A stretch of 11,872 nucleotides of DNA from assembly GCA_038235385.1 (NCBI GenBank), contig JBBSTY010000130.1:1-11872 (forward strand). The letters run 5' to 3'. Under the pieces are notes generated by a model, which saw only the letters and a program-made list of their open reading frames with translations, had not been told where the DNA came from and ran no database searches. The DNA is from JBBSTY01 sp038235385 (GTDB lineage Bacteria; Actinomycetota; Acidimicrobiia; Acidimicrobiales; Acidimicrobilacustridaceae). Positions 6,028 to 11,872 of this stretch are shown one piece after another; within the stretch, counting starts at the first letter, position 1; each line of letters starts with the position of its first letter. Both the position numbers and the translations under genes were made by a program.

Positions 6028-7668
6028 GTGAACGACGCGGGTTCGAGCGGCCAGCTGACCACGTTCAACATGGCCGACATCTGGGAGGCGGTGAGCGATC
6101 GGGTGGCCGATCGCCTCGCGATCGTCTGCGGCGAGCGACGGCTGACCTACGCCGAGCTCGAGGAGCGGGCCAACCGGCTCGCGAACTGGCTCCTGGAGCA
6201 GGGTGTCCGGCCCGGCCAGCACATCGGGCTCTACCTGGTGAGCGGCACCGAGTACTTCGAGGCCATGCTGGCCGCGTACAAGGTGCGCGCGGTCGCGGTG
6301 AACGTCAACCACCGCTACGTCGAGGGTGAGCTGACGCACCTGTTCGACGACGCCGATCTCGTCGGGGTCCTCTTCCATCGCCAGTTCGCCGAGCGGGGCG
6401 AAGCGATCCGTCCGGACCTGCCCGGTGTCGGTTGGTGGCTCGCGGTCGAGGACGGTTCCGGCGCGGGTGCGATCACCGGCGAGATCCTCTACGAGGACGC
6501 CCTGGCGTCGTCCTCACCGGACCGGACGTTCGGGCCCCGGTCCAACGACGACCCGTACGTGATCTACACCGGCGGGACGACGGGTCACCCCAAAGGCGTC
6601 GTGTGGCGCCAGGAGGATGCGTTCTACGCCTGTGTCGGCGGCGGCGACCCGATGCGTCTGTCCGGCCCCGTCGACGAGCCCGCCGAGCTCCTCGATCGCA
6701 TCATCGACGGCACGTTCGTCTTCCTGCCCGTGGCGCCGCTCATGCACGCCGCCGGCCAGTGGACCTCGCTCTCGTGGCTGTTCGCCGGCGGGATGGTCGT
6801 CCTGTTGCCCGGGTCGCTCGATCCGGTCGAGGTGTGGCGCCTCATCGAGCGCGAGCACGTCAACCTCATCACCGTCGTCGGCGATGCCGTGGTCCGCCCG
6901 CTCGTCGACGCGTGGGACGACGACGGACCCTTCGACGTGAGCTCGCTGCTCTCGGTCGGTTCCGGGGGCGCGCCCCTCACCCCGTCGCTCAAGGCGCGCC
7001 TGCACGAGATCGTGCCGAACAGCGCGATCGTCGACGGCTTCGGATCGTCCGAGACCGGTGCGCAGGGCTCGCAGCGGGCCGAGGCGGGCACGCCGCCGCC
7101 GGCTGGGGTCACGGCGTTCAAGCCTTACGGCGACACCACGACGGTCCTCGACGAGATCACCCGGCGACCGGTCGAACCGGGATCCGACGTCGTCGGACGC
7201 GTCGCGTTGCGGGGCCGGATCCCGCAGCGTTACTACAACGATCCGGACAAGACCGCCGAGACCTTCGTCGAGGTCGACGGTGACCGTTGGGTCGTCACCG
7301 GGGACCTCGCCACCGTCGCCGCCGACGGCACCATCACCTTGCTCGGTCGGGGTTCGCAGTGCATCAACTCCGGCGGCGAGAAGATCTTCCCCGAGGAGGT
7401 CGAGGCGGTGCTCAAGGGGGCCGACGGGGTCTACGACGTCCTGGTCGTCGGGGTCGCCGACGATCGGTGGGGCCAGCGGGTCGCCGCGGTCGTGCAGGTC
7501 GACGACGGCGCCACGATCGACGAGGCCGGGTTGATCGCGCACGCCCGTCGCCACCTCGCCGGCTACAAGGTGCCCAAGCAGATCATCGTGGTGGCGGAGG
7601 TCCAGCGGTCGCCGGCCGGCAAGGCCGACTACCGGTGGGCGCTAGAGACCGCCTCGGCGTCCACCTGA
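6028..7668 (+). CDS. FadD-type acyl-CoA synthetase (FadD19-like), 546 aa
   Basis: An ANL-superfamily acid:CoA ligase that adenylates a carboxylic acid with ATP and then forms the CoA thioester. Core motifs in order are YTGGTTGHPKG (residues 180-190, P-loop-like A3), VAPLMHAAGQW (235-245), GFGSSETG (337-344, A5), VVTGD (422-426, A7), the hinge stretch LGRGSQCINSGGEKIFPEE (439-457, A8) and SPAGKADY (528-535) with the catalytic Lys532. TGGTTGHPKGVVWRQED strongly resembles the FadD19/FadD17 group, which includes steroid side-chain ligases of mycobacteria of about 500-550 residues. The exact substrate (medium/long-chain fatty acid or sterol side chain) is inference. The GTG start keeps the family N terminus FNMADIWE at 13-20. 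It probably shares the LLM transcript. Confidence 0.93.
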   Translation: MNDAGSSGQLTTFNMADIWEAVSDRVADRLAIVCGERRLTYAELEERANRLANWLLEQGVRPGQHIGLYLVSGTEYFEAMLAAYKVRAVAVNVNHRYVEGELTHLFDDADLVGVLFHRQFAERGEAIRPDLPGVGWWLAVEDGSGAGAITGEILYEDALASSSPDRTFGPRSNDDPYVIYTGGTTGHPKGVVWRQEDAFYACVGGGDPMRLSGPVDEPAELLDRIIDGTFVFLPVAPLMHAAGQWTSLSWLFAGGMVVLLPGSLDPVEVWRLIEREHVNLITVVGDAVVRPLVDAWDDDGPFDVSSLLSVGSGGAPLTPSLKARLHEIVPNSAIVDGFGSSETGAQGSQRAEAGTPPPAGVTAFKPYGDTTTVLDEITRRPVEPGSDVVGRVALRGRIPQRYYNDPDKTAETFVEVDGDRWVVTGDLATVAADGTITLLGRGSQCINSGGEKIFPEEVEAVLKGADGVYDVLVVGVADDRWGQRVAAVVQVDDGATIDEAGLIAHARRHLAGYKVPKQIIVVAEVQRSPAGKADYRWALETASAST

Positions 7669-7669
7669 G

Positions 7670-7686
7670 GGCCGGCGGCGGCGGCC
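7670..7686 (+). terminator. Short GC hairpin after the acyl-CoA synthetase
   Basis: GGCCG (7670-7674) pairs with CGGCC (7682-7686) around a seven-base loop, directly after the stop at 7668. The five-base stem in generally GC-rich DNA and the lack of T residues make this a weak call. Confidence 0.25.
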
Positions 7687-7698
7687 GCTCACGCGCGA

Positions 7699-7704
7699 CA
7701 GAAT
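7699..7704 (+). promoter_or_regulatory. Candidate -10 box before the acyltransferase gene
   Basis: CAGAAT lies five bases before the ATG of a 16-codon frame at 7710, the spacing expected for a leaderless transcript. The first base departs from TANNNT and no -35 is visible. If real, the acyltransferase gene has its own promoter in addition to any read-through from upstream. Confidence 0.3.
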
Positions 7705-7709
7705 GGCGC

Positions 7710-7760
7710 ATGGACGCAGCAGATCAACCACAGGTGGGGGAGTGCAGATGCGGCGGATGA
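7710..7760 (+). CDS. Possible short upstream ORF overlapping the acyltransferase start, 16 aa
   Basis: The frame encodes MDAADQPQVGECRCGG and then TGA (7758-7760), the stop overlapping an in-frame ATG (7757) of the acyltransferase. Its ATG sits just after a -10-like CAGAAT, so it could be the first codon of a leaderless mRNA, translated before the Shine-Dalgarno sequence that lies inside it. The product matches no family I know, and two Cys codons lie near its end. Chance occurrence is a serious alternative. Confidence 0.25.
   Translation: MDAADQPQVGECRCGG
7736..7742 (+). promoter_or_regulatory. Ribosome binding site deciding the acyltransferase start
   Basis: GGGGGAG stands five bases before the ATG at 7748. 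The in-frame GTG at 7742 overlaps this site and so is unlikely to be the start; the ATG at 7757 would have 14-base spacing. Confidence 0.6.
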
Positions 7761-9148
7761 GCGGGATAGATGCAGCGTTCCTGTACGGCGAGACCCCGGC
7801 GTGGCACATGCACGTGTCCGCGGTCCTCATCGGCGACCCGTCGACGGCGCCGCACGGCTTCAGCGTCGAGCGGTTCAAGGAGCTGACCGAGGCCCGCCTG
7901 CACCTGGCGCCGCAGTTCCGCTGGCGCCTCGTCGAGGTGCCGTTCGGTCTCGACCGACCGGGTTGGATCGAAGACCCCGACTTCGACATCGATTCGCACA
8001 TCCACCGCATCGGCGTGCCCGCGCCAGGCGGCCGTGAGCAGCTCGGCAACCTGATCGGCGACCTCGCCGCCATCAAGCTCGACCGCAGCAAGCCGTTGTG
8101 GGAGTTCTGGGTCATCGACGGGCTCGAGGACGGCAAGATCGCCATCCTGGCGAAGATCCACCACTCGATCATCGACGGCGTCTCCGGCAGCGAGCTCGCC
8201 GGGATCCTGATGGATCTCGAAGTCGATCCTCCGCCCACCGAACCGCCCACCGAGCCGCGGTCGGTCGAACCCGAGCCGAACCCCTTCGAACTGGTGGCAC
8301 GCGGCGTCGGCAACACGTTGCTGACGCCGTACCGCACGGTCCGCTTCGTCAACCAGTCGGTGCGTCAGGGCCTGAAGTTCATCGGGTTCACCCAGCGGGA
8401 CAACACGCCTCCGATCCCGTTCCAGGCGCCGCGCACGTCGTTCAACACCGAGTTGAGCCCGCACCGGCGGTTCGCGTACGAATCGGTCGGGTTGGCCGAG
8501 GTCCGCTCGATCAAGGACGCGTTCGGCGTGAAGCTCAACGACGTCGTCCTCGCCCTCTGCGCGGGTGCCCTGCGGCGCTACCTGGAATCGCGCGACGAGC
8601 TGCCGGATGCGCCATTGATCGCGCAGGTGCCGGTCTCGCTGCGCGTCGAGGGAGACGTCGGCCACGGCGGCACCAAGGTCGGCGCCATGTTCGCGTCGCT
8701 CGCCACCCACATCGCTGATCCCGCCGAGCGGCTGCGCGCCATCCACGAGAGCACCCAAGGCGCCAAGGAGATGCAGCAGGCGCTCAACGCCGAGAAGATC
8801 ATGGGCATCTCCGAGACCGCACCGCCCGCGCTGATCTCGCTCGCCGCCCGGATGTACACGGCCGCGGGCCTCGATTCGCTGACCCCGCCGATCATGAACC
8901 TGATCATCTCGAACGTCCCGGGTCCGCCGTTCCCGATCTACTGCGCCGGCGCCAGGCTCGACGCGATCTACCCGATGGGCCCACTGCTCTACGGCACGGG
9001 CATCAACGTCACGGTCTTCAGCTACGTCGACCACGTCGACTTCGGGTTCATGGTGTGCCGCGACGTGGTCGAGGATCCGTGGTTCATCGCCGAAGGCGTC
9101 CAGATCGCGCTCGACGAGCTCCTCGTCGCTGCGGGATCGGAGTCGTGA
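7748..9148 (+). CDS. WS/DGAT family O-acyltransferase (wax ester synthase/diacylglycerol acyltransferase), 466 aa
   Basis: The protein belongs to the bacterial bifunctional acyltransferases that esterify acyl-CoA to diacylglycerol or fatty alcohol, making triacylglycerol or wax ester at the inner membrane and lipid bodies. The active-site motif HHSIIDG (138-144) is intact. Other family landmarks are the N terminus MSGIDAAFLYGETPAWHMHV (4-23), PLWEFWVIDGL (116-126), LNDVVLALCAGALRRYL (263-279), VPVSLR (294-299), ISNVPGPPFP (387-396) and GTGINVTVFSY (416-426). The length of 466 residues is typical for actinobacterial paralogues. The 79-base gap to the acyl-CoA synthetase leaves open a separate promoter. 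Its likely role is to divert acyl-CoA made by the upstream ligase to storage lipid. Actinobacteria often have many paralogues, some weakly active, so activity is uncertain. Confidence 0.93.
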   Translation: MRRMSGIDAAFLYGETPAWHMHVSAVLIGDPSTAPHGFSVERFKELTEARLHLAPQFRWRLVEVPFGLDRPGWIEDPDFDIDSHIHRIGVPAPGGREQLGNLIGDLAAIKLDRSKPLWEFWVIDGLEDGKIAILAKIHHSIIDGVSGSELAGILMDLEVDPPPTEPPTEPRSVEPEPNPFELVARGVGNTLLTPYRTVRFVNQSVRQGLKFIGFTQRDNTPPIPFQAPRTSFNTELSPHRRFAYESVGLAEVRSIKDAFGVKLNDVVLALCAGALRRYLESRDELPDAPLIAQVPVSLRVEGDVGHGGTKVGAMFASLATHIADPAERLRAIHESTQGAKEMQQALNAEKIMGISETAPPALISLAARMYTAAGLDSLTPPIMNLIISNVPGPPFPIYCAGARLDAIYPMGPLLYGTGINVTVFSYVDHVDFGFMVCRDVVEDPWFIAEGVQIALDELLVAAGSES

Positions 9149-9153
9149 CCGCC

Positions 9154-9169
9154 ACGTCCCGCCGGACGT
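9154..9169 (+). terminator. Hairpin after the acyltransferase gene
   Basis: ACGTCC pairs perfectly with GGACGT around a CGCC loop, starting 6 bases after the stop at 9148. The compact 6-bp stem and its position suggest a termination or RNA 3'-end hairpin. No T tract is present. Confidence 0.4.
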
Positions 9170-9218
9170 CGCGCCCCGCTCCCTCGTGTTCGCAGGTGGC
9201 GCGGCCGACAACGTGGCG

Positions 9219-10487
9219 ATGACCGCCACCACCTCGGCTCCCGTCGTGCCGGCGGAGGTCCTCCGACGCCGGCGACTCGCCACCATGAAGCGACGGGCCA
9301 CGGCGTTGCTCGCCGCCGTGACCGTCGTGTTCCTGGTGGTCACCAAATTCGGAGGTGATGCGGTCTGGGCGGGCTACGTCCAAGCCGGTGCCGAAGCCGC
9401 CATGGTGGGCGGCCTGGCCGACTGGTTCGCCGTGGTCGCCCTGTTCCGTCACCCGCTCGGCATCCCGATCCCGCACACGGCGATCGTCGTCGAGCGCAAG
9501 GATCAGTTCGCGATCACGCTCGGGGGGTTCATCCAGGACGCCTTCCTCACCCGAGAAGCGATCGTGACCCGGTTGCGGGCAGCCGAGGTCGTGCCTCGAC
9601 TCGCCGACTGGCTCGTGGTCCCCGCCAACGCCTCGAAGGTGGCGGCGGAGATCATGACGGGCGCCGTGACCGTCGTCGACATGCTGCGTGACGACGACGT
9701 CCACCGCGTGATGCAGCGCTTCGTGCAGGAGCGGCTCGACACCGTTGCCCTCTCGCCCCTCGCCGGTCGGTCGCTGCGCTTCGCGATCCGAGACGGCCGC
9801 CACCAGCAGGCGCTCGACGTCGGCTTGCGCGAGCTCGACCGCTACCTGTCCGAGAACAGCGAGCAGCTCCGTTCCAAGGTCGGCACCACCTCGCCGTGGT
9901 GGTTGCCCGGGGCGGCCGAGGATCGCATCTTCGAACGCCTGGTCGCCGCTGCGCACACCCTGATCGGCGAGATGCTGGAGGACCGTGAGCACAACCTCCG
10001 ATCGCACTTCGAGGCTCGTCTGGTGGTGCTGGCCCATGACCTCGAGCACGATCCGACCTACCTCGAGCGGGGCGAGCGGCTCAAGCGCGACGTGCTCGAT
10101 CAGCCCGAGCTCCAGGACTGGGTGGCTGCGCTGTGGACCGACGCCAAGGACCAGCTGCGGACCCAGGCGTCGGATCCCGAGTCGCAGCTCCGTCGACGTC
10201 TCACGTCGGCGATCATGACCGGGGGCGCCCGGTTGCGCGACGACCGCGCCATCCGGACCAAGGCCGAGGACAGCCTCGAGACCGCTGCGCTCTACGCCGT
10301 CGATCGCTTCCAGGGCGAGATCGGCGGGCTGGTGAGCAGCACCATCGCCCGGTGGGACGCCGAGGAGACGGCCAGCCGTCTCGAGCTGCTCCTGGGCCCC
10401 GATCTCCAGTTCATCCGCATCAACGGCACGGTGGTGGGCGCCCTCGCGGGCCTGGCCCTCCACGCCGTCGTCCAGCTCCTGGGCTGA
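9219..10487 (+). CDS. DUF445 family membrane protein (YjiN-like), 422 aa
   Basis: The family is uncharacterised and occurs widely in bacteria, including the E. coli YjiN protein of similar length. A hydrophobic segment (27-43) leads into the family signature GGLADWFAVVALFRHPLGIP (64-83) and PHTAIVV (85-91). A long helical, charged middle region (about 95-395) rich in Arg, Asp and Glu follows. The protein ends in FIRINGTVVGALAGLAL, a second signature and probable C-terminal membrane helix. A protein anchored at both ends with a large helical soluble body is the likely topology. I chose the ATG at 9219, but no good Shine-Dalgarno sequence is seen; GTG at 9186 or 9213, or ATG at 9285, are possible. 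It follows the acyltransferase with a hairpin between them, so linkage to lipid metabolism is doubtful. No function is assigned. Confidence 0.85.
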   Translation: MTATTSAPVVPAEVLRRRRLATMKRRATALLAAVTVVFLVVTKFGGDAVWAGYVQAGAEAAMVGGLADWFAVVALFRHPLGIPIPHTAIVVERKDQFAITLGGFIQDAFLTREAIVTRLRAAEVVPRLADWLVVPANASKVAAEIMTGAVTVVDMLRDDDVHRVMQRFVQERLDTVALSPLAGRSLRFAIRDGRHQQALDVGLRELDRYLSENSEQLRSKVGTTSPWWLPGAAEDRIFERLVAAAHTLIGEMLEDREHNLRSHFEARLVVLAHDLEHDPTYLERGERLKRDVLDQPELQDWVAALWTDAKDQLRTQASDPESQLRRRLTSAIMTGGARLRDDRAIRTKAEDSLETAALYAVDRFQGEIGGLVSSTIARWDAEETASRLELLLGPDLQFIRINGTVVGALAGLALHAVVQLLG

Positions 10488-10507
10488 GCATCGCCACGTC
10501 GGCGCAA

Positions 10508-10528
10508 CGCCACCAGGGTGCGGTGGCG
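10508..10528 (+). terminator. Hairpin after the DUF445 gene
   Basis: A perfect 7-bp stem, CGCCACC/GGTGGCG, with a seven-base loop begins 21 bases after the stop at 10487. It is the best stem in this intergenic region. No T tract follows. Confidence 0.45.
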
Positions 10529-10583
10529 GACGGGCGGGACCGGCGAGTCGGCGGCGAGGGGTGGGGCCGGTCGCCCACCGCCG

Positions 10584-10589
10584 TAGGCT
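10584..10589 (+). promoter_or_regulatory. Candidate -10 box for a leaderless helicase start
   Basis: TAGGCT fits TANNNT and lies nine bases before the ATG at 10599, with no Shine-Dalgarno sequence between them. This spacing puts the transcription start at or within a few bases of the start codon. No -35 element is apparent. Confidence 0.4.
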
Positions 10590-10598
10590 GACCGGTTC

Positions 10599-11872
10599 AT
10601 GGTTCCCCCGGCGCAGGCGACGATCACCACCGCCGAGACGGCCGAAGCGGTGTTCGTGCCCGGCGATCCGTTGCGCTTCTCGACGCTCGCGCTGTGGGAT
10701 CGTGCCCGGCCGGACGAGCCGATCTCGGTCGGGGACGGGCCGTTGGCCAGGTACGCCGATCAGCTCGAGGTGGGGCCGGTCACGATGGTGCTTCCCGCGA
10801 GCTCGAGCGTCCGGGTGACAACCGTGTCGGCGTTGCTCGTTCCCTGGCGCCTGGCGCTCGACTGGCTCGTGGAGCTGACGCCGGGCGATTCCGTCACCGC
10901 GTCGCTCGCGTCGTGGGCGGTGGCGGCACGCCTCGGGACCGATCTGGTCGCTCGTGGACGGATCATGCCCGGGATCTCGGCGTCGGGGTTCGACACGTGG
11001 CGGCTCGGCGTGCTCGATCCCGCCGACCAGCGGCACCTCGGTGTGCTGGCCGACGCGTTGCCCGCGCTCGCCCATGCGCTGGCGCTCCCGGAGGAGTCCT
11101 CCGGGCCGCGCCGGATCGTCTCGCCGGGTTGGCTGGTGCGCCAGGCGGTCGACGCCGTGGCCGATGTGGTGGTGCGCACGTCGGCCTCGCCGTACCTGGT
11201 CGAGTCGGGCGCCTTCGCGGGCCCGGAGCGTCACGAGATCAGCAGCCTCCAGCCCTGGCTCGCCCGGATCGAGCACGATCTGGGCGTCGGAGCCGGTGCG
11301 CATCCCGGCATCCGCCTCGAGATCCCCTTCGGCGACGTCGGGACCGACCTCGATCACGCGCTCGACCCGGCGCACCCGGTCGGCGACGACGGTCAGGTCG
11401 ATGCCGTGCCTCCGGTGCGGGCCGTGCTGCAGCTGCGCTCGAAGGTCGATCCGTCGCTGGTGATCGACGCCGCAGATCTGTGGGCGGCGCCGGCATCGGT
11501 GCACGCTCGCATGGGTGAGCAGGCCGAGGTCGACCTCCTGCTCGCTCTCCGTCGCGGCGCGTCGGTCTGGCCTCCCCTCGAACGGGCGCTGAACGATCCT
11601 CGTCCGGGGCGTCTCGACATCACCGACGAGGAGGCCTTCGAGCTGCTCGGGCCGGCCGCCCAGGATCTGGCGGCTGTCGGGTTCGAGGTGCTGTGGCCCG
11701 CCGGGGTGTTCGAGGCCGCCGTCGAGCTCCGGGCCAACCTGCACTCACCCGTGCCCAGCGCCGACAGCCCGGCCGGCTTCTCGTTCGACACGCTGGTCTC
11801 GTTCGACTGGCAGGCGAGCATCGATGGCACGCCCCTGACCAACGCGGAGCTCGCCGAGCTGGCGGAGGCGAA
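10599..11872 (+). CDS. SNF2/DEAD-box helicase, HelZ-like, N-terminal part (runs off the window)
   Basis: The open frame continues past the right edge, giving 424 residues without a stop. The opening stretch around residues 18-37 (VFVPGDPLRFSTLALWDRAR) and the later block FSFDTLVSFDWQASIDG (394-410) followed by PLTNAELAELAE (412-423) match the SNF2 helicase-associated region (PF12419/DUF3670). In actinobacterial HelZ-type proteins (about 1000 residues in M. tuberculosis) that region precedes the ATPase motor. The motor motifs themselves lie beyond the window and cannot be checked. Such proteins are ATP-dependent DNA translocases of uncertain role, expected in the cytosol. The ATG at 10599 has no Shine-Dalgarno sequence but a -10-like TAGGCT nine bases upstream, suggesting a leaderless mRNA. 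Codon use supports this frame over the long antisense frame on the other strand. Confidence 0.8.
   Translation, partial: MVPPAQATITTAETAEAVFVPGDPLRFSTLALWDRARPDEPISVGDGPLARYADQLEVGPVTMVLPASSSVRVTTVSALLVPWRLALDWLVELTPGDSVTASLASWAVAARLGTDLVARGRIMPGISASGFDTWRLGVLDPADQRHLGVLADALPALAHALALPEESSGPRRIVSPGWLVRQAVDAVADVVVRTSASPYLVESGAFAGPERHEISSLQPWLARIEHDLGVGAGAHPGIRLEIPFGDVGTDLDHALDPAHPVGDDGQVDAVPPVRAVLQLRSKVDPSLVIDAADLWAAPASVHARMGEQAEVDLLLALRRGASVWPPLERALNDPRPGRLDITDEEAFELLGPAAQDLAAVGFEVLWPAGVFEAAVELRANLHSPVPSADSPAGFSFDTLVSFDWQASIDGTPLTNAELAELAEA

Noticed and set aside
9253..9265. CGGAGG-T-CCTCCG dyad as an operator or attenuator of the DUF445 gene
   Set aside because: It lies inside the N-terminal coding part with a one-base loop; it would matter only if the start were the ATG at 9285, for which there is no other support.
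9084..11744. Open frame of 886 codons on the minus strand opposite the DUF445 and helicase genes
   Set aside because: It reads as Arg/Gly/Pro/His-rich sequence without family motifs and lies antisense to two genes with clear motifs; long antisense frames are expected at this GC content.

Overview
The window is very GC-rich DNA with strong G/C third-position bias, Shine-Dalgarno and probable leaderless starts, and gene families typical of high-GC Actinomycetota. The combination of a FadD19-like acyl-CoA synthetase, a flavin-dependent LLM oxidoreductase, a wax ester synthase/DGAT homologue and a KstR-type operator suggests a lipid- or sterol-metabolising actinobacterium. A member of the Acidimicrobiia or a Mycobacteriales-like relative is plausible. 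The taxonomy is an inference, since no rRNA or marker gene is present.

Layout: positions 1-170 are G/C homopolymer-rich, contain no recognisable gene and look like a poor-quality contig edge. Positions 175-211 hold a cluster of palindromes. A candidate promoter (TACTAT, 344-349) precedes an SDR dehydrogenase (402-1313). A convergent SET-domain protein follows on the minus strand (1384-1875), with two hairpins between the two genes. Divergent from it, on the plus strand, are a degenerate thiamine-diphosphate-enzyme-fold protein (2061-3419) and, 24 bases on, a GT87-like multi-pass membrane glycosyltransferase (3444-4706). After a 123-base gap with a near-ideal KstR-type operator over a -10 box come an LLM oxidoreductase (4830-5963) and an acyl-CoA synthetase (6028-7668). 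Then follow a WS/DGAT acyltransferase (7748-9148), a DUF445 membrane protein (9219-10487) and the 5' part of an SNF2-type helicase (HelZ-like, 10599 to the right edge).

Working model: the LLM oxidoreductase and the acyl-CoA synthetase probably form one KstR-like controlled lipid/steroid catabolism unit. The SDR at the left may act in the same kind of beta-oxidation-like pathway, reducing or oxidising hydroxyacyl-CoA. The WS/DGAT would draw on the acyl-CoA pool for storage lipid. The SET protein, the DUF445 protein and the helicase appear to be unrelated housekeeping or accessory genes. No rRNA, tRNA, CRISPR array, IS element or phage gene was seen. The most unusual items are the apparently catalytically dead ThDP-fold protein, the SET protein with a 12-bp tandem repeat encoding a basic (E/G)KRN tract, the KstR-type operator, and a short leaderless-looking upstream ORF before the acyltransferase.
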